In this document: positions 32,909-45,272 of the stretch, in pieces
Layout: the number at the start of each line of letters is the position of its first letter
How positions within the stretch are numbered: position 1 is the stretch's first letter
Assembly: GCA_020532545.1 (NCBI GenBank)
Contig: JAJBAW010000003.1
Span: 1-64,000, forward strand
From: Candidatus Cloacimonadota bacterium
Lineage (GTDB): Bacteria > Cloacimonadota > Cloacimonadia > Cloacimonadales > Cloacimonadaceae
Direction of reading: 5' to 3'
Length of the DNA: 64,000 nucleotides
The notes under the pieces: model-generated
What the model was told of the DNA's origin: nothing
The model's input: only the letters and a program-made list of their open reading frames with translations
Database searches by the model: none
Position numbers and translations under genes: made by a program

Positions 32909-35773
32909 ATGAAAAAGACCTTACTGATCATTAGCCTTTTAGCTGGCTTTGCGCTTTTGCTTTCGGCAAGCCTGCCCTTGGCGGTGAAAGCTGCTCCGGC
33001 AGCAGCCGATAGACACGCTGAGGTTTTGCGCCTGGCGGATCTTGGCGCGGAAATATACTATTATAATGCAGACTACATCCTGGCGCGGATAGACTCTGCC
33101 AAACACACGGGCTTCAGCCCGATAGATCAGCCCAAAGGCCAGGAAAGGCTGTATCTGCTTGCAGACGTATTGCCTCAGGAACTGCCTGCGCTGAAAGCAA
33201 AAGGCCGCTGTCTGCAGCAAATGGGCTCCGATCTACTCTATGCCAGCAGCTTGGACGAAGTAGGCCTGAGAGCCATCTGCAAGTCTTCCTTTGTAGAACT
33301 GAAGCGTCCCCTCAGCCTCCTTAGCGGGAGTTTGATGCCGGACTATCTGGCTCAGACCAGGCAGGATATCGGGCAATTAGTATCGCAAGTCTCCGCGGAT
33401 AGCATCCTCTTTTTCATCCAGTCCTTGCAAGATATGGGCACCCGTTATGCTTTGGCAGACAATCGCCTGACCGTGGCCACCTGGATCAAGGATACCTTTG
33501 CCCGTTTTGGTATTGGCAACGCCCACTTACAGGAATTTACCTGGAATGGCACTTCTCAATACAATGTGGTCGCCGAGATCACCGGAACTCAGTACCCTGA
33601 TCAATATATCGTGATCGGCGGGCATCATGATTCCATCACCTACACTACGCCTTATGTCCTGGCCCCTGGAGCAGATGACAATGCCTCTGGTGCGACGGCT
33701 GCCTTGGAGATTGCCCGGGTCCTGCAAGCGGCGAATTATCAGCCCAAATGCAGCATCCGTTTTGTGACCTTTGCCGCGGAAGAATTTGGTCTGCATGGCT
33801 CAAATTTCAACGCCCAGCAGTCTGTGAATGCAGGCACAAACATCCGTCTGATGATAAATCACGATATGATCGCCAACCAGAATCCGGGCACCACCACAGT
33901 GCGTCTGATGCCTTATGACGGCTGTTGGGAGGAAACTCTCCATGCATTGAATATGACGTCTTTATATTCGGATTTGGAGGCTATTTTTGGCGATTCCAAT
34001 AGCCGGAGCAGCGATTCTTTTGCTTATTGGAGCCGTGCATTTCCCACGATCTATTTCTTTGAAACCGATTTTAGCCCCGTCTATCACAGCGATCAAGATC
34101 TGGTGGTCAATCTTGATCCCGCTTATTGTGCCCAAGTGATTCGCGCCTCGCTGGCCACCGCGGTTAGCTTTGCCAATATGCCCTCTGCGCCGCAAAATCT
34201 TCAGGTTTGCGATCTGGGCACTGGCAGCGCCTTGCAGCTTTCCTGGGATGCCTTGACGGATCCTGATATCGATCACTATCTGGTTTATCATGGAGTGAAT
34301 AGCTTGGGCGAGAATCCCCCTATTCAGTTGAATGCCAACCAGTACATTCTGCAAAACTTAAGCGAAGGAATCCAGTATCAGCTTGCCGTAAGCAGCGTGG
34401 ATGCAGAGGGCCATGAAAGCTATCAGGTCTCTGCCACTGGCAGTTCCCGGAATCTTCCCCGTATGCCCCAAGGCTTTTCTGTGATGCCGGAACTGGATCA
34501 CATCGCGCTCTCCTGGCAGGCAAATACCGAGCTTGATCTGCAGGGCTATATCATCTACCGTAGCAATGCTTTAGGTGAAACCGGCGCTCAGCTTAATAAT
34601 GACATTCTTACCGCTACGCAGTTTTCGGATGCAGACGTGGTGGGCGAGATTGGTAACTATTATTACTACCGGGTAGCAGCCATTGATACAGATGGCAATC
34701 TCAGTGAAAGCACCCAGGTGATCAGATCCCGTCCTGTGAGTCTGAATTGCGGTGTCCTGATCGTGGATGAAAGTGCAGATTTTGCCGGCAGCAATCCCTT
34801 CCAACCAACTGATGAAATGGTAGATAGCTTTTTTGCCGGCATCATGACTGATTTTAGCGTCCATGAGCTCGATTTAGCCACTACCACCGAGGGTTTGCGC
34901 CTTTCTGATATCGGCATTTATTCCTCGATCCTCTGGCATGGTATGGATCCTTCCGAAACCACGGCTCCCTATGTACTGCGCGAGCAGTTCCAAAGCTATA
35001 TCCAGTTGGGTGGAAAGCTCTTCTACACCGGCTATTTCCCCTCCAAAGCCTGGGGGCTGAATAGCGGCTATCCGGCCAATTTTGCAAACGATGATTTTCT
35101 GACTCAGGTTTTGGGAATAGGCGCTGCTGATTATGGCTCTGCCACCCGCTTCAAAGCCGCCAATCCTCAGCTCGCTGCCTATCCACTCCTCGAAGTAGAT
35201 CCAGACAAGACCTTTCCGGCTTTTGATGGCCATATCCTCAAAGTGGAAAGCATTTCTGCTTCCACATACGGCACAGATATCTATCATTTTGCGTCCGATT
35301 TTGCCTCCGACACCGGACAGGGATTGCTAAACGGTATGCCCGTAGGCGTTTATGCTGAATATGGAGCCGGTAAAAGCTTCGTGACCAGCGTGCCTTTGTA
35401 TCATATCAAAACCGACCAAGCCACCGCTTTGACCAATTATGTTTTCCACAATGTCTTTAATGAACCGCTCTCCAATGACGATTCCCAAAACAATGTGCCA
35501 GCGATGATGAGCATGGGTTCCGCTTATCCCAATCCCTTCCGTCAAAGCACCCAAATAGAGGTGAAGGGAGCCGATCCAGCCTCTGAAATCACGGTGAAAG
35601 TCTATAACCTCAAAGGCCAGTTGGTGCAGAGTCTGCATCAAGGTAAATCCCTCCCTGTGTACAATTGGGATGGCCGGAATGAGAAAGGCCAGGCTGTGAG
35701 TAGCGGGATATATTTGATCCGGGCCGAGCAAGGCGGGAAAGCACTGAGCCGTAAGGTGATCAGGTTTAGATAG
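32909..35773 (+). CDS. Secreted M28-family aminopeptidase with type IX sorting domain
   Basis: Secreted zinc peptidase, 954 residues. The ATG at 32909 has GGAG before it and gives a signal (MKKTLLIISLLAGFALLLSA). The M28 domain spans about 150-425; zinc ligands appear in GGHHDS (about 236-241), GADDNASG (about 254-261) and AEE (about 289). Two fibronectin type III-like domains follow (about 435-620), then an unrecognised domain with VLIVDESADFAGSNPF (about 620-860). The C-terminus is a type A sorting domain (SAYPNPFRQSTQIEVKG ... SSGIYLIRAEQGGKALSRKV), so the type IX system should carry it to the cell surface. Probably degrades peptides outside the cell. A TTTAGAGGG-type array begins at its stop codon. 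Confidence 0.92.
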   Translation: MKKTLLIISLLAGFALLLSASLPLAVKAAPAAADRHAEVLRLADLGAEIYYYNADYILARIDSAKHTGFSPIDQPKGQERLYLLADVLPQELPALKAKGRCLQQMGSDLLYASSLDEVGLRAICKSSFVELKRPLSLLSGSLMPDYLAQTRQDIGQLVSQVSADSILFFIQSLQDMGTRYALADNRLTVATWIKDTFARFGIGNAHLQEFTWNGTSQYNVVAEITGTQYPDQYIVIGGHHDSITYTTPYVLAPGADDNASGATAALEIARVLQAANYQPKCSIRFVTFAAEEFGLHGSNFNAQQSVNAGTNIRLMINHDMIANQNPGTTTVRLMPYDGCWEETLHALNMTSLYSDLEAIFGDSNSRSSDSFAYWSRAFPTIYFFETDFSPVYHSDQDLVVNLDPAYCAQVIRASLATAVSFANMPSAPQNLQVCDLGTGSALQLSWDALTDPDIDHYLVYHGVNSLGENPPIQLNANQYILQNLSEGIQYQLAVSSVDAEGHESYQVSATGSSRNLPRMPQGFSVMPELDHIALSWQANTELDLQGYIIYRSNALGETGAQLNNDILTATQFSDADVVGEIGNYYYYRVAAIDTDGNLSESTQVIRSRPVSLNCGVLIVDESADFAGSNPFQPTDEMVDSFFAGIMTDFSVHELDLATTTEGLRLSDIGIYSSILWHGMDPSETTAPYVLREQFQSYIQLGGKLFYTGYFPSKAWGLNSGYPANFANDDFLTQVLGIGAADYGSATRFKAANPQLAAYPLLEVDPDKTFPAFDGHILKVESISASTYGTDIYHFASDFASDTGQGLLNGMPVGVYAEYGAGKSFVTSVPLYHIKTDQATALTNYVFHNVFNEPLSNDDSQNNVPAMMSMGSAYPNPFRQSTQIEVKGADPASEITVKVYNLKGQLVQSLHQGKSLPVYNWDGRNEKGQAVSSGIYLIRAEQGGKALSRKVIRFR

Positions 35774-35955
35774 TTTAGAAGGTTGAGAGGGTTTAGAGGG
35801 TTGAGAGGGTTGAGAGGTCTCGTTGTAATACGGCATCACGCCGATTTTGCCGGGTTGAGAGGGTTTAGAGGGTTGAGAGGGTTTAGAGGGTTGAGAGGGT
35901 TTAGAGGGTTGAGAGGGTTTAGAGGGTTTAGAAGGTTTAGGTAGTTTAGAGGGTG
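35774..35955. repeat. 9-base array TTTAGAGGG/TTGAGAGGG
   Basis: TTGAGAGGG and TTTAGAGGG units alternate, giving an 18-base higher order, interrupted once by about 35 bases (35817-35852). It begins directly at the stop codon of the peptidase gene. The minus strand gives a meaningless SKPSQPSKPSQPSK frame. Confidence 0.85.
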
Positions 35956-35982
35956 CTGAAGTTCTGGAGTGCGGGTTTTTTC

Positions 35983-36008
35983 GTAGTGGCGGACTCCGTT
36001 CCGCCTAC
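35983..36008. repeat. GTAG hairpin element, copy 1
   Basis: GTAGTGGCGGACTCCGTTCC followed by GCCTAC: the GGCGGA arm pairs with TCCGCC, and outside them GTA can pair with TAC. Near-identical copies lie at 53807, 53882 and 54085. Confidence 0.75.
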
Positions 36009-36070
36009 AGTTATATTCCAGCTTTCCCGGATAAAAGCATAGCCCTTGCCGAAGCTCCCAATTCGGTTTT

Positions 36071-36140
36071 AACGCGTCTTTGACTCGAGATGACTCGAAA
36101 TCTCAAGTGAACTCGAGTCGAAGACTCGTTAAAGCCAAGT
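36071..36140. repeat. CTCGAG palindrome family, copy C
   Basis: Arms at 36071-36098 and 36103-36130 match in 23 of 28 positions when paired. The left arm is of the GATGACTCGA type (copies A, D) and the right of the CAAGTGAACTCGAG type (copy B), so this copy looks like a hybrid. It is followed by AAAGCCAAGTCCAAGGCT. Confidence 0.78.
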
Positions 36141-36409
36141 CCAAGGCTTGACGGGGAAATGGGGCCGAATCGTCCTAAGCAAAGTTGACATCTCAGCCAA
36201 AGATGCGCTATCTAACATGAGTTGGCATCCAAGCGAAAATAGAGGGATTGTAAATCTGCAATCTCCCAAGCAAGATTTACAGCCTGCCCAAAGACATGGA
36301 GATTGTAGAATGTGCGCGATCATAAATTGAGCTTTCCCCACAATTCCACCCTGTCTCAGTGCACGATTTATCAGCCAGCCCGAGACATGCCATCATAGTT
36401 CAAACCTTC

Positions 36410-36825
36410 CTTGAAAGACTATAGGCCGAGGCTTTAGCCGTGGTGTCACAAGGCATTATCCAGCCAAGACGTTTTCCCGGTCTTTTAAGGCCGGGCACAA
36501 CGCAGCTCAAGCTTTTATCCCACGATTTATCCTGCTTTGGCAGAGGTCAAGAATTTACACCCCAGCCAAATTCTTTCTTCCATAAAATATCAATCCACCC
36601 ACATCGCAAAAGATAGTCTATCAATATGACAGAGTAGGGTTTACGTTGCTTTAGAGGCTGGCATATGACCAGATGAGTTTTCAGCCTGGAACGCGCTGCT
36701 GAGAGCTCTGGTAAATGTGTTCATAGAGCTACGGGTGCCTGGCCTTAAAAGGCCAGAAAACGTCTTATCACGGGTGATAGCTCGTGGTGTGGCGGTTAAA
36801 ACCGCCACCTAAAGTCTTTCAAGGC
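36410..36825. repeat. Pair of decayed inverted repeats
   Basis: The stretch at 36410-36499 (with CCTTGAAAGACT and AAGACGTTTTCCCGG) reappears inverted at 36736-36825 (CCGCCAC... with CTGGCCTTAAAAGGCCAG). Similarity is patchy; both hold small hairpins. The inner 235 bases show nothing recognisable. Confidence 0.5.
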
Positions 36826-36907
36826 AGATATTGGTTAAATCAGCGTTATTTCGCAAACTATCTTTCTTCTTTCAAGGAAGATGGGAGATAGAGGCATTGT
36901 TTTCGGC

Positions 36908-37091
36908 GTTTGCTCAGAACAATGTTTAGCCCAATCAAAAGCCAGAAGACATCTAATTCGTGTTTAGCCAAACGGGATCCGGCCTTGTGATAAAGCCTTT
37001 AAAACTTGAAAGCTTCCTACCAAGGTTTGCTCAGAACAATGTCTAGCCCAATTTAAAACCAGAAGACATCCAACTCGTGTTTGGCGTAATT
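36908..37091. repeat. Direct repeat of about 67 bases
   Basis: The stretch starting GTTTGCTCAGAACAATGT at 36908 recurs at 37025 with few differences (AGCCCAAT, CCAGAAGACATC and TTCGTGTTT or CTCGTGTTT are kept), an offset of 117 bases. Confidence 0.7.
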
Positions 37092-37227
37092 GGACACGAT
37101 ACCTACGAAAAACCCTAAAACTCTAAAACGTCAAAACTTCCTGAATCCAAGTGTTGGCGGAACAGCCTTCCGCTACAACGAAAAAGCGCGGATGCAAATC
37201 CGCGCTTCAACTTTTAACGTTTAACTC

Positions 37228-37757
37228 TTAACTTGTAGGCTTCACTGGACACGAGACGTATCCAATCCAGCACCGACAACTCGTAACTCGTAACTCGTAA
37301 CTCGTAACTCGTAACTTGTAGGCTTCACTGGACACGAGACGTATCCAATCCAGCACCGACAACTCGTAACTCGTAACTTGTAACTCGTAACTCGTAACTC
37401 GTAGGCTGCACTGGACACGAGACGTATCCAATCCAGCACTAACAACTCGTAACTTGTAACTCGTAACTCGTAACTCGTAGGCTTCACTGGACACGAGACG
37501 TATCCAATCCAGCACCGACAACTCGTAACTCGTAACTCGTAACTCGTAACTCGTAACTCGTAACTCGTAACTCGTAACTCGTAACTCGTAACTCGTAACT
37601 CGTAACTCGTAACTTGTAGGCTTCACTGGACACGAGACGTATCCAATCCAGCACTGACAACTCGTAACTCGTAACTTGTAACTCGTAACTCGTAGGCTTC
37701 ACTGGACACGAGACGTATCCAATCCAGCACTAACAACTCGTAACTTGTAACTCGTAA
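37228..37757. repeat. Composite 7-base array with six hairpin inserts
   Basis: AACTCGT units in runs of about 4 to 15 are separated by six copies of a 40-base insert that contains the hairpin GGACACGAGACGTATCC. The array ends at the stop codon of the minus-strand reductase gene (37759). Because 7 is not a multiple of 3, all minus frames read TSYELRV peptides; these are not genes. Confidence 0.92.
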
Positions 37758-37758
37758 C

Positions 37759-40230
37759 TCAAATAAACAGATTCACATTACTCTTCTCTGCTTCTTCCAG
37801 ATAAGTCGCCACTCCACCGATGGTTACACCATCCAGGAGTTCACTGGCATCCACGCCCATGATATCCATACTCATCTGACAAGCGATCATCTGAACTCCA
37901 GCTCGCTTGGCTTGCATGATCATGCTTTCCAGGGAGTCCACATTCTTATCTTTCATACGTTTACGCATCATGGCTCCGCCTATTCCACCGAAATTGATCT
38001 TGGAGAGGCCCAGGCCTTGGGAGTTCTTGGGCATCATCATGCCAAACATCTTGCCCATGAGGTCTTTATCCGCCAAAGGCACTCCGGGTTTCTTGATCAC
38101 ATTGAGTCCCCAGAAGGTGAAGAACATGGTTACTTTACTGCCCGTGGCTGCGGCGCCATTGGCGATCACAAAAGAGGCCAGGGCGCGATCCAGATCATCG
38201 CTGAAGACGATCAGGGTCTTGTTTTTGATCCCGACGCTTTCCATGATCTTCTGCTTTTTATCGCAGGCACATTTTTGGATGGTGGCAACGATCTTTTTGT
38301 CTTCAGTCTTGAGGTCCAGGAGTCTGCTCTTGGTCATGTTGCACCAGGATTGCACGTCTTTGGCAAAGCCGGGATCTGTGGCTGCAATCACCAGGACATC
38401 ACCATCCTGGATCTTATCCATTTCCTGTTTGAGACGCATGATGGGCCCGGGGCACTGTAGTCCGCAGGCATCCACATCAATTATTGTAGCCTGGGAGAGA
38501 GGTGCGCAGGGGTCTTTACCTTGATAAATATGGTCGTCCTTGCCCACATAGTCACCGGCGAAGATGTCTTCATTGCTCTGCTTTTGGGTGGCGGTTTCAT
38601 AGGTGATGTAGCCGCCGCTGAGATTGTAAACTTCATCAAAGCCATGTTGCATGAGGATGCGCGCAGCTATATAGGAGCGAGCGCCGGTGCCGCAGAAGAC
38701 GATGATCTTCTTGTCTTTGGGGATCTCATCCAGGTGGGCACGAATCTCATCCACCTCTATATTCACATAGCCTTCGATGCTGCCAAGAGCCACTTCATCA
38801 GGGGTTCTCACATCCAGTAAGACCATGTCTTTCAGATTGAGCTGACGGATCTCATCCCAGTGCACGATCTTCACCACGCCTTTCAGGATGTTTTCTGCCA
38901 CCAATCCGGCTACCTGGACTGGGTCCTTGGCGCTGGAATAAGGTGGGGCATAGGCGTGTTCGATCTCCTGCATTTCGTAGATGGTCTCGCCGTGTTTGAT
39001 GATGTGTGCCAGCATATCTGTGCGTTTGTCCACACCGTCGAAGCCCACTACCTGCGCGCCCAAAAGCTTGCCGGTATCAGGGGCGAAAACGATCTTGATG
39101 GTCATGGGCAGGGCATTGGGATAGTATCCGGCATGGGAGCCGGCAGAAATAATGGATGAGATATAGGGGATATTGGATTTTTTAAGCACTTTCTCCGAGA
39201 TTCCGGTGGCGCCCACGGTGATGTCAAAGACCTTGGCGATAGCGGTGGCGATGCTGCCCTTGTATTTGCGCACATTGCCGCCTACGATGTTATCTGCCAC
39301 TATCCTGCCTTGTTTGTTGGCAGGACCGGCCAGATAGGTAAGGCTTTCCTCGCCTGTGATGGGGCTGGGAAAAACTATGGCATCGCCCAGCGCGTAGATA
39401 TCTTCATCGCTGGTCTGCAAATATTCATTGACCCGGATGCCTTTATTGAGGCCCAAATCCAGGCCTGCTTCTTCAGCCAGTTTGCTATCCGGACGTACGC
39501 CAATGGAGAGGATCACCATATCGGTGGGCAAGGAGCGCCCACTTTTCAGGCGTACCTGCAGGCCGTTTTTCTCGCGGACAAAAGAGCCCACTCCATCTTT
39601 GAGATAAAATTCTACATTCTTGGTCTTGAGGTGCTGATGCACAGCCGCGGCCATTTCATAATCCAGAGGAGTCATGACCTGCTCTGCCATCTCCACGATG
39701 GTGACTTTGATGCCCAGATGGTGCAGGTTTTCCGCCATCTCCAGACCGATGAATCCAGCGCCCACGATCACGGCATGCTTGACCAGGTGTTTGTCCACAT
39801 AGTCTTTGATCTTGTCCGTATCCGGCACATTTCTCATGGTGAAAATCACTTCATCCTGAATGCCTGGAATGGGGGGTCTGAGCGGCTCTGCGCCAGGGGA
39901 AAGCACCAGTTTATCGTAGTCTTCGTAATACTCTGTACCGTCTGCCTTGTGTACCAGGACTGTTTTGGCAGTGCGGTCTATGCTCATCACTTCTTCCTGG
40001 ATGCGCACATCGATATTGAGGCGGGCCTTGAAACTTTCCGGGGTCTGCACAAAGAGGCGATCCCGATCTTCGATTACTCCGCCTATGTAATAGGGCAAAC
40101 CGCAATTTGCATAAGAGATGTATTTTCCGCGTTCGAACATGATGATTTCGGCATGTTCGTCCAAACGTCTGAGCCGGGCTGCGGTGGTGGCTCCACCCGC
40201 TACTCCGCCAACTATAAGATATTTCGCCAT
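37759..40230 (-). CDS. CoA-disulfide reductase fused to rhodanese, TusA and DsrE domains
   Basis: FAD- and NAD(P)H-dependent reductase of thiol or polysulfide substrates fused to three sulfur-carrier domains; 823 residues. Residues 1-450 are the pyridine nucleotide-disulfide oxidoreductase part with GGVAGGATTAARLRRL (FAD site) and the single active cysteine Cys43 in YANCGLPYYIGG. A rhodanese domain (about 460-545) has Cys513 in VFCGTGARSY. A TusA-like domain (about 583-655) has Cys589 and Cys593 in CGLQCPGP. A DsrE-like domain fills about 665-823. CoADR-rhodanese forms are known and such longer fusions occur in anaerobes; together they suggest passing sulfane sulfur from domain to domain. GGAGG precedes the ATG. 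It stands alone, and its stop touches the 7-base array. Confidence 0.92.
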   Translation of the reverse strand: MAKYLIVGGVAGGATTAARLRRLDEHAEIIMFERGKYISYANCGLPYYIGGVIEDRDRLFVQTPESFKARLNIDVRIQEEVMSIDRTAKTVLVHKADGTEYYEDYDKLVLSPGAEPLRPPIPGIQDEVIFTMRNVPDTDKIKDYVDKHLVKHAVIVGAGFIGLEMAENLHHLGIKVTIVEMAEQVMTPLDYEMAAAVHQHLKTKNVEFYLKDGVGSFVREKNGLQVRLKSGRSLPTDMVILSIGVRPDSKLAEEAGLDLGLNKGIRVNEYLQTSDEDIYALGDAIVFPSPITGEESLTYLAGPANKQGRIVADNIVGGNVRKYKGSIATAIAKVFDITVGATGISEKVLKKSNIPYISSIISAGSHAGYYPNALPMTIKIVFAPDTGKLLGAQVVGFDGVDKRTDMLAHIIKHGETIYEMQEIEHAYAPPYSSAKDPVQVAGLVAENILKGVVKIVHWDEIRQLNLKDMVLLDVRTPDEVALGSIEGYVNIEVDEIRAHLDEIPKDKKIIVFCGTGARSYIAARILMQHGFDEVYNLSGGYITYETATQKQSNEDIFAGDYVGKDDHIYQGKDPCAPLSQATIIDVDACGLQCPGPIMRLKQEMDKIQDGDVLVIAATDPGFAKDVQSWCNMTKSRLLDLKTEDKKIVATIQKCACDKKQKIMESVGIKNKTLIVFSDDLDRALASFVIANGAAATGSKVTMFFTFWGLNVIKKPGVPLADKDLMGKMFGMMMPKNSQGLGLSKINFGGIGGAMMRKRMKDKNVDSLESMIMQAKRAGVQMIACQMSMDIMGVDASELLDGVTIGGVATYLEEAEKSNVNLFI

Positions 40231-42606
<2,376 letters not shown>

Positions 42607-42617
42607 TGGAGTATTAA

Positions 42618-45272
42618 ATGTCTGATAATCATAATAGAATAATCCCCACTCAAATCGAAGAACACCTTAAACAGGCCTATCTGGACTATTCCATGAGCGT
42701 GATCGTAGCGCGCGCCCTACCGGATATCAGAGACGGGCTGAAACCTTCTCAAAGACGCATTATATTCGCAATGCACGAGCTGAATCTCACCCCCGGCGGC
42801 CACTTCAGAAAGTGCGCCAAGATCGCCGGTGACACCTCTGGAAACTATCACCCCCACGGTGAACAGGTGGTGTATCCCACCCTCGTGCGTTTGGCCCAGC
42901 CCTGGAATATGCGCTATCAACTGATCGATGGCCAGGGAAACTTTGGTTCCATCGATGGCGATCCACCTGCAGCCATGCGTTATACCGAAGCCCGCATGCA
43001 AAAGGTGACCCTGGAGCTGATGGCTGAGCTGGAAAAAGATACCGTAGATTTCAAACAGAACTATGATGATACCCGCAAAGAGCCAGTGGTGTTTCCCAGC
43101 CGGATTCCCAATCTACTGATCAATGGTTCTTCCGGTATCGCAGTGGGTATGGCCACCAATATGGCGCCGCACAATCTCTCCGAGATCTCCGATGCCATCA
43201 TCGCGCTGATCGACAATCCAGAGCTGCAGCCTTTGGACCTTCTGCAATATATCAAGGGTCCGGACTTCCCCATGGGAGGCGTAGTCCTGGGTACAGACGG
43301 CATCCACGACTATTTTGAGACCGGACGTGGAAGACTTCTGGTGCGCGGTGAAGCAGATATAGAGGTGATGCCGAACGAAAGTGAACACATCATCATCCGC
43401 TCCATCCCTTATCAGGTAAGCACATCGCTGCTGATCGCCCGCATGGTGGAACTGGTCAAAAACAAAAAGATCGAAGGCATCAGCGATATTCGTGATGAAT
43501 CCGGACGGGATGGCATGCGCGTGGTGATCATTGTGAAGCGCAACCACTCTGCCCACGTGGTGCTGAATCTGCTCTATAAGTATTCGCAATTGCAATCCAC
43601 CTTTGGCGTGATCAACCTCTGCCTGATAGACGGTATTCCGCAGGTAGTGAACATGAAAGACATGGTCACAAACTTCATCGAATTCCGCCATGACGTAGTG
43701 CTCAGACGCAGCGAATTCGAGCTACGCAATGCTGAGGCCAGGATGCACATCTTGGAAGGCTTCCGCATCGCTCTGGATCATCTGGACGAAGTGATCGCCA
43801 CCATCCGCGGCTCCAATACTCCTGCCGAGGCCAATGAGCAGTTGCAAGCGAAATTCGGCTTCTCCGAGATTCAGGCCAAAGCTATCCTGGATATGAGGCT
43901 GCAACGCCTCACCGGCATGGAACTGGAAAAGATCGAAACCGAATACAATGAACTCAAGAAACTCATCGATTATCTAAAGAGCCTGGTTGCCAGCCGCGAC
44001 GAACGTATGCGCGTGGTGAAAGAAGAGACTCAGGAAATCAAGGATAAGTTTGGAGATGCCCGCCGCACCACCATCATGGAAGGCCAGGGCGGCAGCTTTA
44101 ATATGGAAGACCTTATTGCCGATGAAATGATGGTGGTTACCATCACGCACGACGGCTATGTAAAGCGTCTGCCGGTCGATACTTACAAAGTACAAATGCG
44201 GGGTGGAAAAGGACTGAACTCCACAAACTTGAAGGATGCTGACTTTATTCAGTATCTCTTTGTGGCCTCCGCACATTCCTATATTCTGCTCTTTACCGAT
44301 CACGGTATGTGTCACTGGCTCAAGGTCTATGAGATCCCAGAAGCCAGCCGCACCGCCCGCGGTAAAGCGATAGTGAATCTGGTGAATTTTGCCGAAGGTG
44401 AGAAGATTAAAGCCTTTGTGACCCTGAAAGACTTCCTGGAAGATCAAAAGATCGTGATGTGCACCAGACGCGGTCTCATCAAGAAGACAGATCTTACGGC
44501 TTATTCCCGTCCGCGCAAAAGCGGTATCCGTGCTATCAGACTGATGGAAGGCGATGAACTCATCGATGCCAGAATCTCTGAAGGCACAGACGACATCCTG
44601 CTGGCCACCCACAATGGCTACTGCAATCGCTTCAGCGAAGAGAATATCCGCAGCCTGGGCAGAGTAGCCCGTGGCGTGAAAGGCATCAGCCTCAGAGAAG
44701 GGGATTATGTGATCTCCATGGCCCTGGTAACCGCTGAGCAGATGATGGAAAATGAGGATCCCAATCCCGCCACCATCCTGGCAGTGAGCGAACATGGCTA
44801 TGGCAAGCGCACCGATATCGCCAGCTATCCCACCACGAAGCGCGGTTCCAAGGGCGTGATCACTCTGAAGACCAGTAAACGCAACGGCCATCTGGCTTCC
44901 TTGCTCCTGGTGACCGATGAAGATGATCTGATGATTATCACCCATGACGGTATGATCATCCGTCAGGCCGTGAAGGACATCTCCGTAATCAGCCGCAATA
45001 CACAGGGCGTGCGCCTGATCAATCTCTCCAAGGGAGACAGAGTGCATGATATCACTTGCGTTCCCCCGGAAGAGCCCGATGATGCAACTCTGGATAAAGA
45101 AGTGGAAGCGATCAAGAAAGCTCCCAAGCTCGATCTGACTAAACTCAAAACTAATAAAGAAGTCGAAGACGATGATGACTATGAAGAAGACATGATCGGA
45201 GACTTTGACGAAGATATGGACGATGACAACGATCAGGAATCTGCTGAAGACACTGAAGATACTGACGAGTAG
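42618..45272 (+). CDS. gyrA: DNA gyrase subunit A
   Basis: DNA-cutting subunit, 884 residues. The winged-helix region has AAMRYTEARM with Tyr122 as the catalytic tyrosine, the same number as in E. coli. The C-terminal beta-pinwheel has QMRGGKG, a variant of the GyrA box QRRGGKG, which favours gyrase over topoisomerase IV. The last 45 residues are strongly acidic (DDDDYEEDMIGDFDEDMDDD). Acidic GyrA tails regulate wrapping in other species. The ATG is at 42618. The 3' end is overlapped by a lipoprotein gene. The gene ends with TAG, important for the broken genes elsewhere in the window. Confidence 0.98.
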   Translation: MSDNHNRIIPTQIEEHLKQAYLDYSMSVIVARALPDIRDGLKPSQRRIIFAMHELNLTPGGHFRKCAKIAGDTSGNYHPHGEQVVYPTLVRLAQPWNMRYQLIDGQGNFGSIDGDPPAAMRYTEARMQKVTLELMAELEKDTVDFKQNYDDTRKEPVVFPSRIPNLLINGSSGIAVGMATNMAPHNLSEISDAIIALIDNPELQPLDLLQYIKGPDFPMGGVVLGTDGIHDYFETGRGRLLVRGEADIEVMPNESEHIIIRSIPYQVSTSLLIARMVELVKNKKIEGISDIRDESGRDGMRVVIIVKRNHSAHVVLNLLYKYSQLQSTFGVINLCLIDGIPQVVNMKDMVTNFIEFRHDVVLRRSEFELRNAEARMHILEGFRIALDHLDEVIATIRGSNTPAEANEQLQAKFGFSEIQAKAILDMRLQRLTGMELEKIETEYNELKKLIDYLKSLVASRDERMRVVKEETQEIKDKFGDARRTTIMEGQGGSFNMEDLIADEMMVVTITHDGYVKRLPVDTYKVQMRGGKGLNSTNLKDADFIQYLFVASAHSYILLFTDHGMCHWLKVYEIPEASRTARGKAIVNLVNFAEGEKIKAFVTLKDFLEDQKIVMCTRRGLIKKTDLTAYSRPRKSGIRAIRLMEGDELIDARISEGTDDILLATHNGYCNRFSEENIRSLGRVARGVKGISLREGDYVISMALVTAEQMMENEDPNPATILAVSEHGYGKRTDIASYPTTKRGSKGVITLKTSKRNGHLASLLLVTDEDDLMIITHDGMIIRQAVKDISVISRNTQGVRLINLSKGDRVHDITCVPPEEPDDATLDKEVEAIKKAPKLDLTKLKTNKEVEDDDDYEEDMIGDFDEDMDDDNDQESAEDTEDTDE

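Larger units (their letters stand above)
35774..37758. other. Two-kilobase gene-free region made of repeats
   Basis: No credible gene between the peptidase and CoA-disulfide reductase genes. In order: a 9-base array (35774-35955), a GTAG hairpin (35983-36008), palindrome copy C (36071-36140), a pair of decayed inverted copies (36410-36499 against 36736-36825), a direct repeat of about 67 bases (36908-36974 and 37025-37091), another GTAG-type hairpin (37153-37179) and a composite 7-base array (37228-37757). The middle part (36140-36400) has no structure I can name. Confidence 0.7.

Noticed and set aside
35327-35839. 170-codon minus-strand frame
   Set aside because: Starts in the 9-base array (SKPSQPSKPSQPSK) and then runs antisense to the peptidase gene.
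37228-37702. Long minus-strand frames with TSYELRV repeats
   Set aside because: All three frames give the same peptide because the unit is 7 bases. There is no start site or homology; it is a satellite.
37228-37757. CRISPR array
   Set aside because: The short AACTCGT units are contiguous and the inserts are identical to each other, whereas CRISPR spacers differ. No cas gene is nearby.
43974-45047. 357-codon minus-strand frame
   Set aside because: Shadow of gyrA.
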